Shown: positions 1 through 6,237, numbered from the stretch's first letter. The stretch is 17,462 nt of DNA from Patescibacteria group bacterium (GCA_015491145.1 WFWM01000068.1:1-17462); one strand, 5' to 3'. Notes: a model not told the origin generated them from the sequence alone. Made by a program: numbers and translations.

Positions 1-92
1 ATCAACAAAGGCGAGGGTCGGAGCGTTTCCATACCACCTGTCAGCTTACCGTTCCCCTTCTCCCCATCCCCGAACCGCCAACCTCCTTCCTG
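1..92. other. No gene seen at left edge
   Basis: Stretch downstream of tRNA-Arg (in tRNA direction). I see no convincing reading frame, terminator hairpin or promoter here. A gene could begin outside the window. Confidence 0.4.
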
Positions 93-164
93 CCCGCCCG
101 GGAGGACTCGAACCTCCATTAAGGGCTTAGAAGGCCCCCGTTCTATCCATTGAACTACGGGCGG
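93..164 (-). tRNA. tRNA-Arg (anticodon UCU)
   Basis: A full cloverleaf reads on the minus strand. The 7-bp acceptor stem is CCGCCCG/CGGGCGG, the D arm GTTC/GAAC, and the anticodon stem GGGGC/GCCCT encloses the loop CTTCTAA with anticodon UCU, which reads AGA (and AGG by wobble). The variable loop is 4 nt and the T arm is GGAGG-TTCGAGT-CCTCC. The discriminator is G and is followed by CA, not CCA, so the 3' CCA must be added by the nucleotidyltransferase. An extended -10 box lies a few bases upstream (175-183). Confidence 0.95.
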
Positions 165-174
165 CGTCGGCACC

Positions 175-183
175 ACTCTACCA
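175..183 (-). promoter_or_regulatory. Extended -10 promoter of tRNA-Arg
   Basis: The minus strand reads TGGTAGAGT inside GATGTGGTAGAGTG. The TG lies one base before the hexamer TAGAGT, as in extended -10 promoters. With the usual 7-nt step, transcription would start near 168, giving a 5' leader of about 4 nt before the mature tRNA end at 164. The same 14-mer GATGTGGTAGAGTG recurs before the MetG-like gene at 3932-3945. No clear -35 box is seen. Confidence 0.55.
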
Positions 184-185
184 CA

Positions 186-521
186 TCAACGCGGTTCTGT
201 GGTTCGCCCTTCAAATGAATCGGAGGGACGGCGAAGTGCCTTGACGGTCGATTGTAATTCCCGCTCGAGCGTGCGAAGGCGCCGCTCCATCACCTCCTTG
301 TCGAGCTCCATCTCAAAGGTTGGGTCAACAAAAGTGTCCTGCTTCCCCGCATCGTCATGGCTGAGGGAGAGCCACACCCACAGCGCGCTTACCACGAAGA
401 CGGCAGCGAGGCCCACACCAAGCAGGAGGAGGCTGCTCCACCATCGTGCAACAGAGGCGAGGTCGCGGCGCACATCGACCGAAGGGAGCGAGGGGGGTCT
501 CTGCAAGAATTGCCTCCACAT
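186..521 (-). CDS. Unnamed single-span membrane protein, last gene of pilMNO operon
   Basis: 111 residues, not recognised. A hydrophobic segment at about residues 29-52 follows an N-terminal stretch with several Arg (VRRDLASVARWW). A charged region with coiled-coil character follows (about residues 72-95, MELDKEVMERRLRTLERELQ), and the tail is basic. This topology (short cytoplasmic N-terminus, one helix, coiled coil outside) resembles PilN and PilO, and the gene sits where pilP lies in proteobacterial pilMNOPQ operons. No lipobox is seen, so it is not a typical PilP lipoprotein. It begins 8 nt after the pilO stop, without a Shine-Dalgarno sequence, so it is probably co-transcribed. A role in the type IV pilus inner-membrane platform is inferred from position only. 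Confidence 0.75.
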   Translation of the reverse strand: MWRQFLQRPPSLPSVDVRRDLASVARWWSSLLLLGVGLAAVFVVSALWVWLSLSHDDAGKQDTFVDPTFEMELDKEVMERRLRTLERELQSTVKALRRPSDSFEGRTTEPR

Positions 522-529
522 ACTGCGCT

Positions 530-1168
530 CTACGGATGCAAGCGTGGGTCGCCCAGCTCTTCTGCTGCCGAGGATTGGGGTCCTTCCTGTTCTCCCTTGC
601 GCGGCACCCGAAACGCTTCTAGTTTGAGCGAACCACGCCAGCGGGCTTCCTCATCCTTCCTATCCAACGCGACGGCAACAAGGTGCGGTTCCCCCTCAAG
701 CCCCTCTATTCCGCGGAGGAACCGCAGGATTTCCTGCAGCGACCCTTCCACAGCACCAGTGAATATGATTCGAGGCGGCTCTCGATCGGTCTGTTTTTGT
801 TCCTCGGCTGATTTTGTTTCCCACTGGAGCCCCGCTTCATTGGCGGTCTGCTCGATGGCCTCCAGAAGCAGCACCGCGCTCTCTGTTTCATCTAACCATT
901 GCGCAGCCCGCGAATCAACGGCGGCATTGAGCTTCTTTGCCAATCGCTGCACCCGCCGCAAGCTGGAGGCATACGCTTCCTGCTGCGCAAGCTGTCGCTG
1001 CTCACGAACTGTCTGCATGTGTGTTGTGAGAACCCACCAGGCCCCGCCTCCCCACACCACTCCAAAGAGGAGTGCGAGGCTGCTCCACGCCACTCCGCGC
1101 AGGAGGAGGGGATTGAGCATCCTGCCCCGCTGCAACGAAGGTGTTCCTCGCAGCCTCACCATACTCAC
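530..1168 (-). CDS. pilO: Type IV pilus PilO-like inner-membrane protein
   Basis: 212 residues. One transmembrane helix at about residues 26-49, a long charged coiled-coil region at about 52-105 (QTVREQRQLAQQEAYASSLR onward), then a small alpha/beta domain containing IIFTGAVEGSLQEILRFLRGIEGL and ending in a strand-rich stretch (GSLKLEAFRV). This is the PilO plan; with PilN it forms a dimer that links cytoplasmic PilM to the outer parts of the pilus machine. The start is GTG at 1168, overlapping the pilN TGA (GTGA), or ATG at 1162; the two differ by two residues. Sequence identity to PilO is diffuse, so the name rests on architecture and on its place after pilM and pilN. Confidence 0.75.
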   Translation of the reverse strand: MSMVRLRGTPSLQRGRMLNPLLLRGVAWSSLALLFGVVWGGGAWWVLTTHMQTVREQRQLAQQEAYASSLRRVQRLAKKLNAAVDSRAAQWLDETESAVLLLEAIEQTANEAGLQWETKSAEEQKQTDREPPRIIFTGAVEGSLQEILRFLRGIEGLEGEPHLVAVALDRKDEEARWRGSLKLEAFRVPRKGEQEGPQSSAAEELGDPRLHP

Positions 1169-1725
1169 GACGCATCAGGAGAAGAGGGCAGACGGTAGCG
1201 GAACCGTAGGGAAAATCGCAAGTCAGTTCGGGGAGCGTATGCCTCAAGCGGCACCACCACCTCTTCCATACCGTCGTACGAGCGCACCTGCTCTTCAAAA
1301 GACCGGAGCGCTTCCCGTGATGCCGCCACCCCCGTGAGGGATCCAGAGAGGTACCATCCCTCCTTCTTCACCGGCGTTATCGTCACCCCTTTGAGCTGCA
1401 CTGACGCTGAGCTGAGCGCGAGGAGGTCTGCAAGGAGCTTCCTTGCCACTTTCCCAAGCTGCACGCGCCCTGCTGCATTGACGAATCGACGCGCCTGCTG
1501 CAGCACCTTTTGTGCTTCAGTGAGTGCCTCTCGTTCCGATCCCTGCTGTAATCGCAGCTGCGAAGTCTCTCTTTCCATTGCTACCTGCACCACCGAAGGG
1601 AGGAGTGCCCCAACACCAATCGCTGCTGCAAGCGCCACGACCCGAGCAACCGCTGTGGCAAGCCGGATTTTCCGTTCCCGTTGGAGTGGAGCAAACGCAG
1701 CGTGGGAAAGGAGGTTGTGCCACAT
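1165..1725 (-). CDS. pilN: Type IV pilus PilN-like inner-membrane protein
   Basis: 186 residues from ATG at 1725. The open frame continues upstream to 1881, but that part lies inside pilM; the chosen start is 20 nt after the pilM stop and puts the transmembrane helix (about residues 21-43) after a short basic N-terminus (FAPLQRERKIRLATAVAR). PilN proteins bind PilM through this cytoplasmic N-terminus. A helical region (about 46-72) and a small alpha/beta domain follow, with VQLKGVTITPVKKEGWYLSGSLTG and a final beta strand DLRFSLRFRYRL, typical of the PilN fold. The stop overlaps the pilO start. No Shine-Dalgarno sequence is seen. Confidence 0.8.
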   Translation of the reverse strand: MWHNLLSHAAFAPLQRERKIRLATAVARVVALAAAIGVGALLPSVVQVAMERETSQLRLQQGSEREALTEAQKVLQQARRFVNAAGRVQLGKVARKLLADLLALSSASVQLKGVTITPVKKEGWYLSGSLTGVAASREALRSFEEQVRSYDGMEEVVVPLEAYAPRTDLRFSLRFRYRLPSSPDAS

Positions 1726-1745
1726 AGCAAGTGTCGTCCCGTATG

Positions 1746-2909
1746 TTAGTGCCACAGTCGCGGGGGAGCAAGCGCCGGCAACGCGTCCCGCAGTGCCAAC
1801 CCCAACGCCGTGGCATACTGGAGCGCCTCGTTTCGTGGGATAGGGGGAATGTAATGGGAATACGGAGGGAAGTTCGTCCACACATCACCAAGCGCAACCG
1901 GCATTGCGAGCGCCTTGCTGAGAAAGGTAGCAAGTCCCGGCATTTGCGCGGTCCCTCCCACGAGCAGCACCTGCTCGAGCGGAGCATGGGAATAGCCTGC
2001 GGTAGGTTGGTGCTCCCGCCAGAACAGGAGGTGTCGTTGCAGGGCCTGCACGAGCGTGTTGGCAACCTCCAACACCGCTGTATGTGCTGGAGCGAGGGAA
2101 GAGGAAGAGGGGGTGTGCAGCAGAAGCTCCGTCTGCTTGAAATGTTCCGCCTCCTCCTCCCCAACACCGAGTGTGGTGCGTATTGCTTCCGTGAAGTGTG
2201 CCCCACCAACCGGGAGCTTGGCACTGAAGAGGAGGTGGCCGTCTTCAACGACGTACACCGCTGCCTCTGTATTGCCGATGTCAGTGAGGAAAAATGCCCC
2301 CTTCGTGCCGAGCGGGAGGACGGATCGTGCAATTGCCGCCCCTTCAATTTCAAGAGAGGCCAAGGTCAGCCCCGCCTCCGTAAAGAGGGAGGTGAGCGTT
2401 GTGATAAGCTTTTTCGGGTAGGCGGCAACATCGACGAGGAGCGAACCCTCGTGGTACACTGCCGGGACCGCATCGAATACCACCTCCGACGGCTGGAGCG
2501 GAATATTCTCCGACAATTGGAACTCCACCTGTGCCCGTAATTCCTCGAAAGAACGCGGAGGAGCAACGGCAACGCGGAAGAGGTAACCCGCCTCCTCCGC
2601 GAGTGAGGCTCGGGCGACACGGCAACCAGTCCTCGCTGCAATTTTCCGCAGATGAGCCACAAACGCTTCCGGATTCCCGATGGTAGCACCGGACAGGAGC
2701 GCATCGGCACACGAGCGCTTGCCCCAACGGCATACCACTGGCTTTCCCCCTTCCACCGAAACGACAGCAAACTTCACCGTCTGCTCGGAAATATCAATAC
2801 CAACGGTGGTAAGACGAAGCTCCGGCGGCGGTGGCGCCGCGCGCCATACCCACCGCTGCCAGCGGTCTGCCACGGCATTCCATCGACTTGTGAGCGAACC
2901 AAGGTGCAT
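1746..2909 (-). CDS. pilM: Type IV pilus assembly protein PilM
   Basis: 387 residues from ATG at 2909. Actin-like ATPase fold protein that sits on the cytoplasmic face and binds PilN. The first nucleotide-binding motif is GIDISEQTVKFAVVS at residues 37-51, the second phosphate region is FFLTDIGNTEAAVYVV, and the C-terminal motif is LLVGGTAQMPGL at about 315-326. The family stretch FRVAVAPPRSFEELRAQVEFQLSENIPLQPSEVVFDA is also present. The open frame extends upstream, but that part overlaps yqaA and has no PilM character. A -10 box TATACT (2916-2921) places the predicted transcript start at the ATG itself. The N-terminus before the ATPase fold is about 35 residues, longer than in many PilM proteins. 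Confidence 0.93.
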   Translation of the reverse strand: MHLGSLTSRWNAVADRWQRWVWRAAPPPPELRLTTVGIDISEQTVKFAVVSVEGGKPVVCRWGKRSCADALLSGATIGNPEAFVAHLRKIAARTGCRVARASLAEEAGYLFRVAVAPPRSFEELRAQVEFQLSENIPLQPSEVVFDAVPAVYHEGSLLVDVAAYPKKLITTLTSLFTEAGLTLASLEIEGAAIARSVLPLGTKGAFFLTDIGNTEAAVYVVEDGHLLFSAKLPVGGAHFTEAIRTTLGVGEEEAEHFKQTELLLHTPSSSSLAPAHTAVLEVANTLVQALQRHLLFWREHQPTAGYSHAPLEQVLLVGGTAQMPGLATFLSKALAMPVALGDVWTNFPPYSHYIPPIPRNEALQYATALGLALRDALPALAPPRLWH

Positions 2910-2915
2910 ACCTTC

Positions 2916-2921
2916 AGTATA
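2916..2921 (-). promoter_or_regulatory. -10 box of pilM operon
   Basis: TATACT on the minus strand, with 6 nt (GAAGGT) before the pilM ATG. A 7-nt step from the hexamer puts +1 at 2909, the A of the ATG, so the mRNA would be leaderless. It lies in the 26-nt gap after the yqaA stop, so pilMNO can be transcribed apart from the upstream operon. No TG extension or good -35 is visible. Confidence 0.5.
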
Positions 2922-2935
2922 CCGGAGGCTTCTCC

Positions 2936-3571
2936 CTACCACTGCAGTGCCCGCCACACCAGCACGAGCACAATCCCCACCGCTCCAAGCGCGAGGAGGA
3001 GGTTGATGCGCGGCAAGAGCAGGCGCACCACCCGTTCCCCATAGCGCGCAGAAAGCCACGCCACGAAAAAGAACCGCACCCCCCTCCCGATGAGCGAAGC
3101 GAGGAAGAACGGGAGGAGGGGAGCAGCGAGCGCTCCCCCGGTGAGGGTAAACGCCTTGTAGGGAATGGGAGTGAAGGCGGCAAGCAACAGGAGGAGGAAG
3201 GTGTGCGCAGCAAACCACGCTTGCACCGTCGGCACCGCAGAAGCCGCGCCGGTGGCTGCAAGGATCGGCTTTCCCACCGTCTCAAACGCGACAAATCCGA
3301 CTGCGTACCCAGCAAGCCCTCCCATTACGGAGGCGACGGTCGTGATGAGTGCGAACCGCCACCTCGCTTCCGGGTGTGCTGCAGCAAGCGCAGCGAGAAG
3401 GGCATCTGGAGGAATTGGAAAGAAGACCGCCTCCATTGCCGCAAGCGCAGCGAGCGACCAAGCGGACCCTCGCCGAGATGCGACTTGCCGAAAAGATTCC
3501 CACCATCGCGCCCCCCACGAGGGTGCTTCCACTTCCTCGTGTGACGCGCCAGCCCAGATTTTTCTCCCCAT
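2936..3571 (-). CDS. YqaA/DedA-like (SNARE-associated/VTT) membrane protein
   Basis: 211 residues with several membrane segments (about 38-62, 73-98, 122-160, 189-207). Motifs typical of the YqaA branch of the DedA/VTT family are present: FPIPPDALL (51-59), GGLAGYAVG (84-92), FTPIPYKAFTLTGG (133-146) and the arginine-bearing GRGVRFF (162-168). DedA-family proteins act in membrane homeostasis, and some flip phospholipids or undecaprenyl phosphate; the substrate of this one cannot be read from sequence. The ATG lies 2 nt after the stop of the preceding gene, so translation is probably coupled. The N-terminal 30 residues are hydrophilic and Trp/Arg-rich. Confidence 0.85.
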   Translation of the reverse strand: MGRKIWAGASHEEVEAPSWGARWWESFRQVASRRGSAWSLAALAAMEAVFFPIPPDALLAALAAAHPEARWRFALITTVASVMGGLAGYAVGFVAFETVGKPILAATGAASAVPTVQAWFAAHTFLLLLLAAFTPIPYKAFTLTGGALAAPLLPFFLASLIGRGVRFFFVAWLSARYGERVVRLLLPRINLLLALGAVGIVLVLVWRALQW

Positions 3572-3573
3572 AA

Positions 3574-3924
3574 TCAGTTGATGCGTGTGCCGGCTGGCAC
3601 ATTGGTGGGGACTTCAAGGAGCGCAAATGCACCGGTTTCCTCATTGTGAGCGGCAAGGATCATTCCCTGACTCTCCAAACCACGAATCACGCGTGGCGCG
3701 AGGTTCGTCGCAAAGACACAGTGCCGACCAACGAGCACCGACGGATCAGGAAAATACGGACGGATACCAGAAACGATTTGCCTCGTGTCTCCCGAACCAA
3801 ACGACACCACTAACCGCAGCAGCTTATCAGCCTCTGGCACCACTTCTGCCGCCTCAATCCGCCCCACCCGAAATTCGAGTGCGGCAAACTGCTCGTACGG
3901 CACGACACCGCCTTCCTCTCCCAT
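3574..3924 (-). CDS. Stand-alone MetG C-terminal-like tRNA-binding (OB-fold) protein
   Basis: 116 residues forming a single OB-fold of the MetG C-terminal/Trbp111/CsaA family: EFRVGRIEAAEVVPEADKLLRLVVSFG near residues 17-43, then RQIVSGIRPYFPDPSVLVGRHCVFATNLAPRVIRGLESQGMILAA. Related domains bind the outer corner of tRNA, often as dimers, and raise the tRNA affinity of methionyl-tRNA synthetase. Here it is a separate gene with no synthetase domain; databases often label this form 'methionine--tRNA ligase subunit beta'. It could be a general tRNA-binding or CsaA-like protein instead. It starts 6 nt after the ruvX stop and has its own extended -10 element inside the end of ruvX. Confidence 0.88.
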   Translation of the reverse strand: MGEEGGVVPYEQFAALEFRVGRIEAAEVVPEADKLLRLVVSFGSGDTRQIVSGIRPYFPDPSVLVGRHCVFATNLAPRVIRGLESQGMILAAHNEETGAFALLEVPTNVPAGTRIN

Positions 3925-3930
3925 AGGCCC

Positions 3931-4347
3931 TCACTCTACCACATCGTACGACTCCAGCGTGCCCCCTCGCTTGCGAGCAAGGTATGCCTCGAGAATGATT
4001 GCCGCGGCCACCACATCCACCCCCCGTCTGCCCGGAACGAGGCGGCGTGCCTGCTGCGTGGAGAGCACCTCCGGCTCAAACACCACGCGTACTCCACATT
4101 GGTGGGCAACCGCCTCCGCAAACTCCCGCGCACGAGGCGCTATGGGATTGTCTTGCATCGCAAAACTCTTTGATTCCCCCACCACCACCTCCTCTACCCC
4201 CTCCTCTTTACACAATGAGCAAATACGATCGATGAGGCGCTCGTCGTTAGGCCAGAGGGTTTTGGGGAACGCAAATTGCTGCAACGCATCAGAGATAGCG
4301 ACACCGACACGCTTCGCGCCATAATCAATCCCTAGCACCTTCCCCAT
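3931..4347 (-). CDS. ruvX: RuvX/YqgF putative Holliday-junction resolvase, pre-16S rRNA nuclease family
   Basis: 138 residues, the normal length of the family, from ATG at 4347. The RNase H-like motif is LGIDYGAKRVGVAISD (residues 5-20, with Asp8 and Asp20). VVVGES in the middle follows the usual VVGLP strand position, and VFEPEVLSTQQAR matches the conserved DERLST region. The C-terminal helix has the third acidic position in GVDVVAAAIILEAYL. In E. coli YqgF processes the 5' end of 16S rRNA; the Holliday-junction role is mainly from structural similarity to RuvC. The open frame extends upstream to 4419, but the start at 4347 gives the family-standard N-terminus. It follows the small membrane ORF by 22 nt. 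Confidence 0.92.
   Translation of the reverse strand: MGKVLGIDYGAKRVGVAISDALQQFAFPKTLWPNDERLIDRICSLCKEEGVEEVVVGESKSFAMQDNPIAPRAREFAEAVAHQCGVRVVFEPEVLSTQQARRLVPGRRGVDVVAAAIILEAYLARKRGGTLESYDVVE
3933..3941 (-). promoter_or_regulatory. Extended -10 promoter before MetG-like gene
   Basis: TGGTAGAGT on the minus strand, inside GATGTGGTAGAGTG, identical over 14 bases to the tRNA-Arg promoter. It lies in the last codons of ruvX. There are 8 nt between the hexamer and the ATG at 3924, so +1 is predicted near 3926 with a leader of about 2 nt. Because it overlaps coding sequence, the match could partly reflect codons, but the 14-base identity makes chance less likely. Confidence 0.5.
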
Positions 4348-4369
4348 AGAGTGGGTGCGAGGAAGCCGC

Positions 4370-4468
4370 TCAAGAAAGCGCCGCGGCAAAAAGCGGCATC
4401 CCGAGCACCACCACCCCAAGGAGGAATGAACCAGTCACCACGAGGACCGCAAGCGCCACCTCCTTCAT
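4370..4468 (-). CDS. 32-residue predicted single-span membrane peptide
   Basis: MKEVALAVLVVTGSFLLGVV begins a peptide that is nearly all one transmembrane helix. No family is recognised. A start at 4477 (MRWMKEV) would add three residues, but the -10 hexamer TACGAT at 4476-4481 overlaps that codon and fits the ATG at 4468 instead, with 7 nt between. It is followed after 22 nt by ruvX, so it may be the first gene of the ruvX operon. It may instead be a transcribed leader with no stable product. Confidence 0.4.
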   Translation of the reverse strand: MKEVALAVLVVTGSFLLGVVVLGMPLFAAALS

Positions 4469-4475
4469 CCACCGC

Positions 4476-4484
4476 ATCGTACCA
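4476..4484 (-). promoter_or_regulatory. Extended -10 promoter of the small ORF-ruvX operon
   Basis: TGGTACGAT on the minus strand, within CTGTGGTACGATG. +1 is predicted at about 4469, one base before the ATG at 4468. No -35 consensus is seen 17 nt upstream. It belongs to the same TGTGGTANNAT group as the promoters at 175, 3933, 11115 and 13592. Confidence 0.55.
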
Positions 4485-4514
4485 CAGTTTTTCCAGAGCC
4501 TATCCACTCGCACC

Positions 4515-4523
4515 TGTGGATAA
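4515..4523 (-). other. Perfect DnaA-box match (TTATCCACA)
   Basis: The plus strand reads TGTGGATAA, the reverse complement of the consensus DnaA box. It lies between the divergent promoters of the small ORF-ruvX operon and tRNA-Ser. A second exact match is at 13258-13266. A partial copy (TATCCAC) is at 4501-4507. Binding is not shown by sequence alone. Confidence 0.35.
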
Positions 4524-4529
4524 ACTCTG

Positions 4530-4536
4530 CTAGGAT
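4530..4536 (+). promoter_or_regulatory. Extended -10 promoter of tRNA-Ser
   Basis: The sequence TGCTAGGAT ends at 4536, with TG one base before TAGGAT. The 7-nt step gives +1 at 4543, one base before the mature tRNA 5' end at 4544. If right, the tRNA is made with almost no 5' leader for RNase P to remove. Confidence 0.55.
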
Positions 4537-4543
4537 AGCCCCG

Positions 4544-4635
4544 GGAGGGGTGGCTGAGTGGTTGAAGGCGCCCGCCTGGAGCGCGGGTAGGGGTGTTGCA
4601 GCCCCTCGAGGGTTCGAATCCCTCCCCCTCCGCCA
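4544..4635 (+). tRNA. tRNA-Ser (anticodon GGA)
   Basis: The acceptor stem GGAGGGG pairs with CCCCTCC at 4625-4631. The anticodon stem CCCGC/GCGGG encloses the loop CTGGAGC with anticodon GGA (4578-4580), which reads UCC and UCU. The long variable arm of class II tRNAs follows (about 4588-4607), then the T arm GAGGG-TTCGAAT-CCCTC (4608-4624). The discriminator is G at 4632, and CCA (4633-4635) is encoded, unlike in the tRNA-Arg of this window. Confidence 0.96.
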
Positions 4636-4679
4636 CGAGAAAGAAGAGGGTGCGAAACAACGATGGACTGCTTAACGGT

Positions 4680-4937
4680 ATGAGGCGCTTGGAAGATGTT
4701 GTCTTCAGAAAGCGTATCCCAAACCTTATCGGCGGTTTACTCTTCCAAGTGGCGAGCTACGCTGTGCCCTCCAAAATTTGGTCGCTCCTGTTCCAAATCG
4801 TTAGCGTTCTCCTATTCCTTCATGCAGACCTAGTTGTCAAACGATTTGCTCTCGTCCTGCAAGAAAAAATTAAGCTCCGAGATTCATTCCACATAGTTGT
4901 TGTTGACCACAAAGGCAATATAAAAAGCAAATATTAA
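4680..4937 (+). CDS. Possible small membrane protein in a low-G+C patch
   Basis: 85 residues from ATG at 4680; not recognised. Residues about 16-58 are hydrophobic (LIGGLLFQVASYAVPSKIWS, then LLFQIVSVLLFLHADLVV), followed by a basic segment and a strand-like tail (FHIVVVDHKGNIKSKY). I counted 112 G or C in 258 bases (43 %), far below the clearly G+C-rich neighbours, and codon choice is correspondingly A/T-rich. The patch lies directly 3' of tRNA-Ser, a common integration site, so transfer is plausible. I find no copy of the tRNA 3' end on its far side, no promoter and no Shine-Dalgarno sequence. It may be a remnant or non-coding; the rest of the 4636-4972 gap holds nothing else I can name. 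Confidence 0.35.
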   Translation: MRRLEDVVFRKRIPNLIGGLLFQVASYAVPSKIWSLLFQIVSVLLFLHADLVVKRFALVLQEKIKLRDSFHIVVVDHKGNIKSKY

Positions 4938-4972
4938 ATGAGTCGTGGTTCCTTTTTGTTCTCCCTCACCTC

Positions 4973-5521
4973 TCACAACCTCTTTCCTTCGCTGTATTCC
5001 TTCACACTCTTCAAAAATTTCCGGAGCGGGGCGAAGACTTTGCGATGAGCTTCGGGGAGAGAGAACCAGCCGGCGCGATCCACTTCAGGCCACTGCACCT
5101 TCCTTCCCTTGAGCGACAGCTGCACCGTATTGCTCTGAAGGCGCTTCGGGTCGAGCGTCGGCATCTCCGCAGCCCACGCCACCACCCGCTTGCCGGTTGT
5201 CGGGTATCGTACCTCCCCCAAGAAGTGGCAGGGGATTTTCCTGCAGTCCGGCGGAGGAAAGCCGGTTTCCTCTTGAAACTCTCGCTGCGCCGTCTGCCAG
5301 AGATCTTCTCCCTTCTCCACTCGCCCCTTCGGTATCGTCCACACTCCCGCATCGAGCTTCCGAAAGAAGGGGCCCCCGGGGTGAACGAGGAACACCTCGA
5401 TGGTGCCATCGCTTAAGCGCCGGTACGGGAGGATACCGGCGCTCACCTTCCCCTTTCCGTACCACCTCCCTCTCTGAGGAAGCTGGGAGCGGCGGTCGAT
5501 GTTGTGGCTCCCTTTCCTCAT
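4973..5521 (-). CDS. NUDIX hydrolase of the COG4119 type
   Basis: 182 residues from ATG at 5521, overlapping the holA stop as ATGA. The NUDIX box GX5EX7REUXEEXGU is complete: GRVEKGEDLWQTAQREFQEETGF at residues 66-88, with the metal-binding REFQEE. Flanking text matches the COG4119 predicted NTP pyrophosphohydrolases: VSAGILPYRR at 26-35, VFLVHPGGPFF at 43-53, WTIPKG at 61-66, and later FPEVD-like WPEVDRAGWF. These enzymes cleave nucleoside diphosphates linked to other groups; the substrate is unknown here. The upstream part of the open frame (to 5809) lies inside holA and is excluded. It is the last gene of the tsaE-polA-holA operon. The N-terminal 22 residues are basic and poorly conserved in appearance. 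Confidence 0.92.
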   Translation of the reverse strand: MRKGSHNIDRRSQLPQRGRWYGKGKVSAGILPYRRLSDGTIEVFLVHPGGPFFRKLDAGVWTIPKGRVEKGEDLWQTAQREFQEETGFPPPDCRKIPCHFLGEVRYPTTGKRVVAWAAEMPTLDPKRLQSNTVQLSLKGRKVQWPEVDRAGWFSLPEAHRKVFAPLRKFLKSVKEYSEGKRL

Positions 5522-6237
5522 AGCGTCGTCGGATGTTCCAGTATGATGAGCTCGAGTGCAAGGTCGAGGGGATCTCCCTCCTCTGTTCGGCTCTTGTGGT
5601 ATGCCGCAAGGAGTGCGCGGTAGCGCTCCAACACCCCTTCCTTTCCCCACCGGGCGAGGGCAGCACGGGCAGGAACAAGCGCGTGGCGTGGCACCTCCCT
5701 GCGCTCTCCGTCGCTGAAGGCGAGCGCGGCGCGAAGCTGCCAGAGGAGCGCGCCTACGACCTGCTCTGCCGCTTCTCCCTGCTGGTAGGCACGCCGGAGT
5801 GCCGCCCACGCTTCCGATCGTCTCCCCTCACACCACGCACGCGCCACCGAAAAGGCGTGCACCGGGGGGCGCTCCTCCTCTTCCTGCCCACAGGCAATCG
5901 CACGCTTCGCGTGTTGGAGGAGGAGCGACTTGAGTGGCTCTGCGGGTTCCGCCTCGCTCCAAAGGAGAAACCAGTTCGCATCTCCTGCGAGTGTGGGGAG
6001 ATGCTGGCTGAGCCATTCCTGCCACTCCCGAATAGCCCATGCCCCCATCACCCGCACGAGGGACCGCTCGTGGAAGAGGCCTTGCGCGCCAATGTATGCC
6101 TCAAGGGAGGAAGGTGGTGCTTCTTCCGCGTCAATGACGCGCACGGGCGCCTCCGGCGCCCGTGCGCGTGCCGCCGCCTCGAGCTTACGGATATGCCTGA
6201 GCGCCTTCCGTCGATCTCCCCAAAAGGCAAAAATCAT
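5518..6237 (-). CDS. holA: DNA polymerase III delta-like subunit (HolA family)
   Basis: 239 residues. The beginning (MIFAFWGDRRKALRHIRKLE) matches the start of HolA proteins, where the first strand leads into a Walker-like loop that is not a working ATP site. AQGLFHERSLVRVMGA fits the 'sLF...rLvvv' region, and NWFLLWSE the next strand. The helical C-terminus (QVVGALLWQLRAALAF and LDLALELIILE) matches the collar domain, where HolA usually has LL..LaRQ.r.L and lE.lll. HolA opens the DnaN clamp. Canonical HolA is about 340 residues, so this one lacks roughly 100 residues, mainly from the middle. ATG overlaps the polA stop (ATGA), and the codons just before it read GGAGG, one of few Shine-Dalgarno-like motifs here. 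A 14-bp perfect hairpin lies in codons 23-33. Confidence 0.72.
   Translation of the reverse strand: MIFAFWGDRRKALRHIRKLEAAARARAPEAPVRVIDAEEAPPSSLEAYIGAQGLFHERSLVRVMGAWAIREWQEWLSQHLPTLAGDANWFLLWSEAEPAEPLKSLLLQHAKRAIACGQEEEERPPVHAFSVARAWCEGRRSEAWAALRRAYQQGEAAEQVVGALLWQLRAALAFSDGERREVPRHALVPARAALARWGKEGVLERYRALLAAYHKSRTEEGDPLDLALELIILEHPTTL
6138..6168. repeat. Perfect 14-bp inverted repeat within holA
   Basis: CGCGCACGGGCGCC, a 3-base loop TCC, then GGCGCCCGTGCGCG. It lies in the coding sequence for residues about 23-33 of HolA (ARARAPEAPVR). All 14 pairs are Watson-Crick. No T-run follows on either strand, so it is not a terminator. Confidence 0.85.

Noticed and set aside
357..1337. 326-residue plus-strand open frame opposite pilO/pilN
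   Set aside because: Low-complexity Ser/Arg/Cys-rich composition typical of the antisense of a G+C-rich gene; the minus-strand genes have clear operon structure and membrane topology.
4940..4972. Duplicate of the tRNA-Ser 3' end marking an attachment site
   Set aside because: No match to the T-arm or acceptor 3' strand beyond a few bases; integration next to the tRNA remains only a compositional inference.
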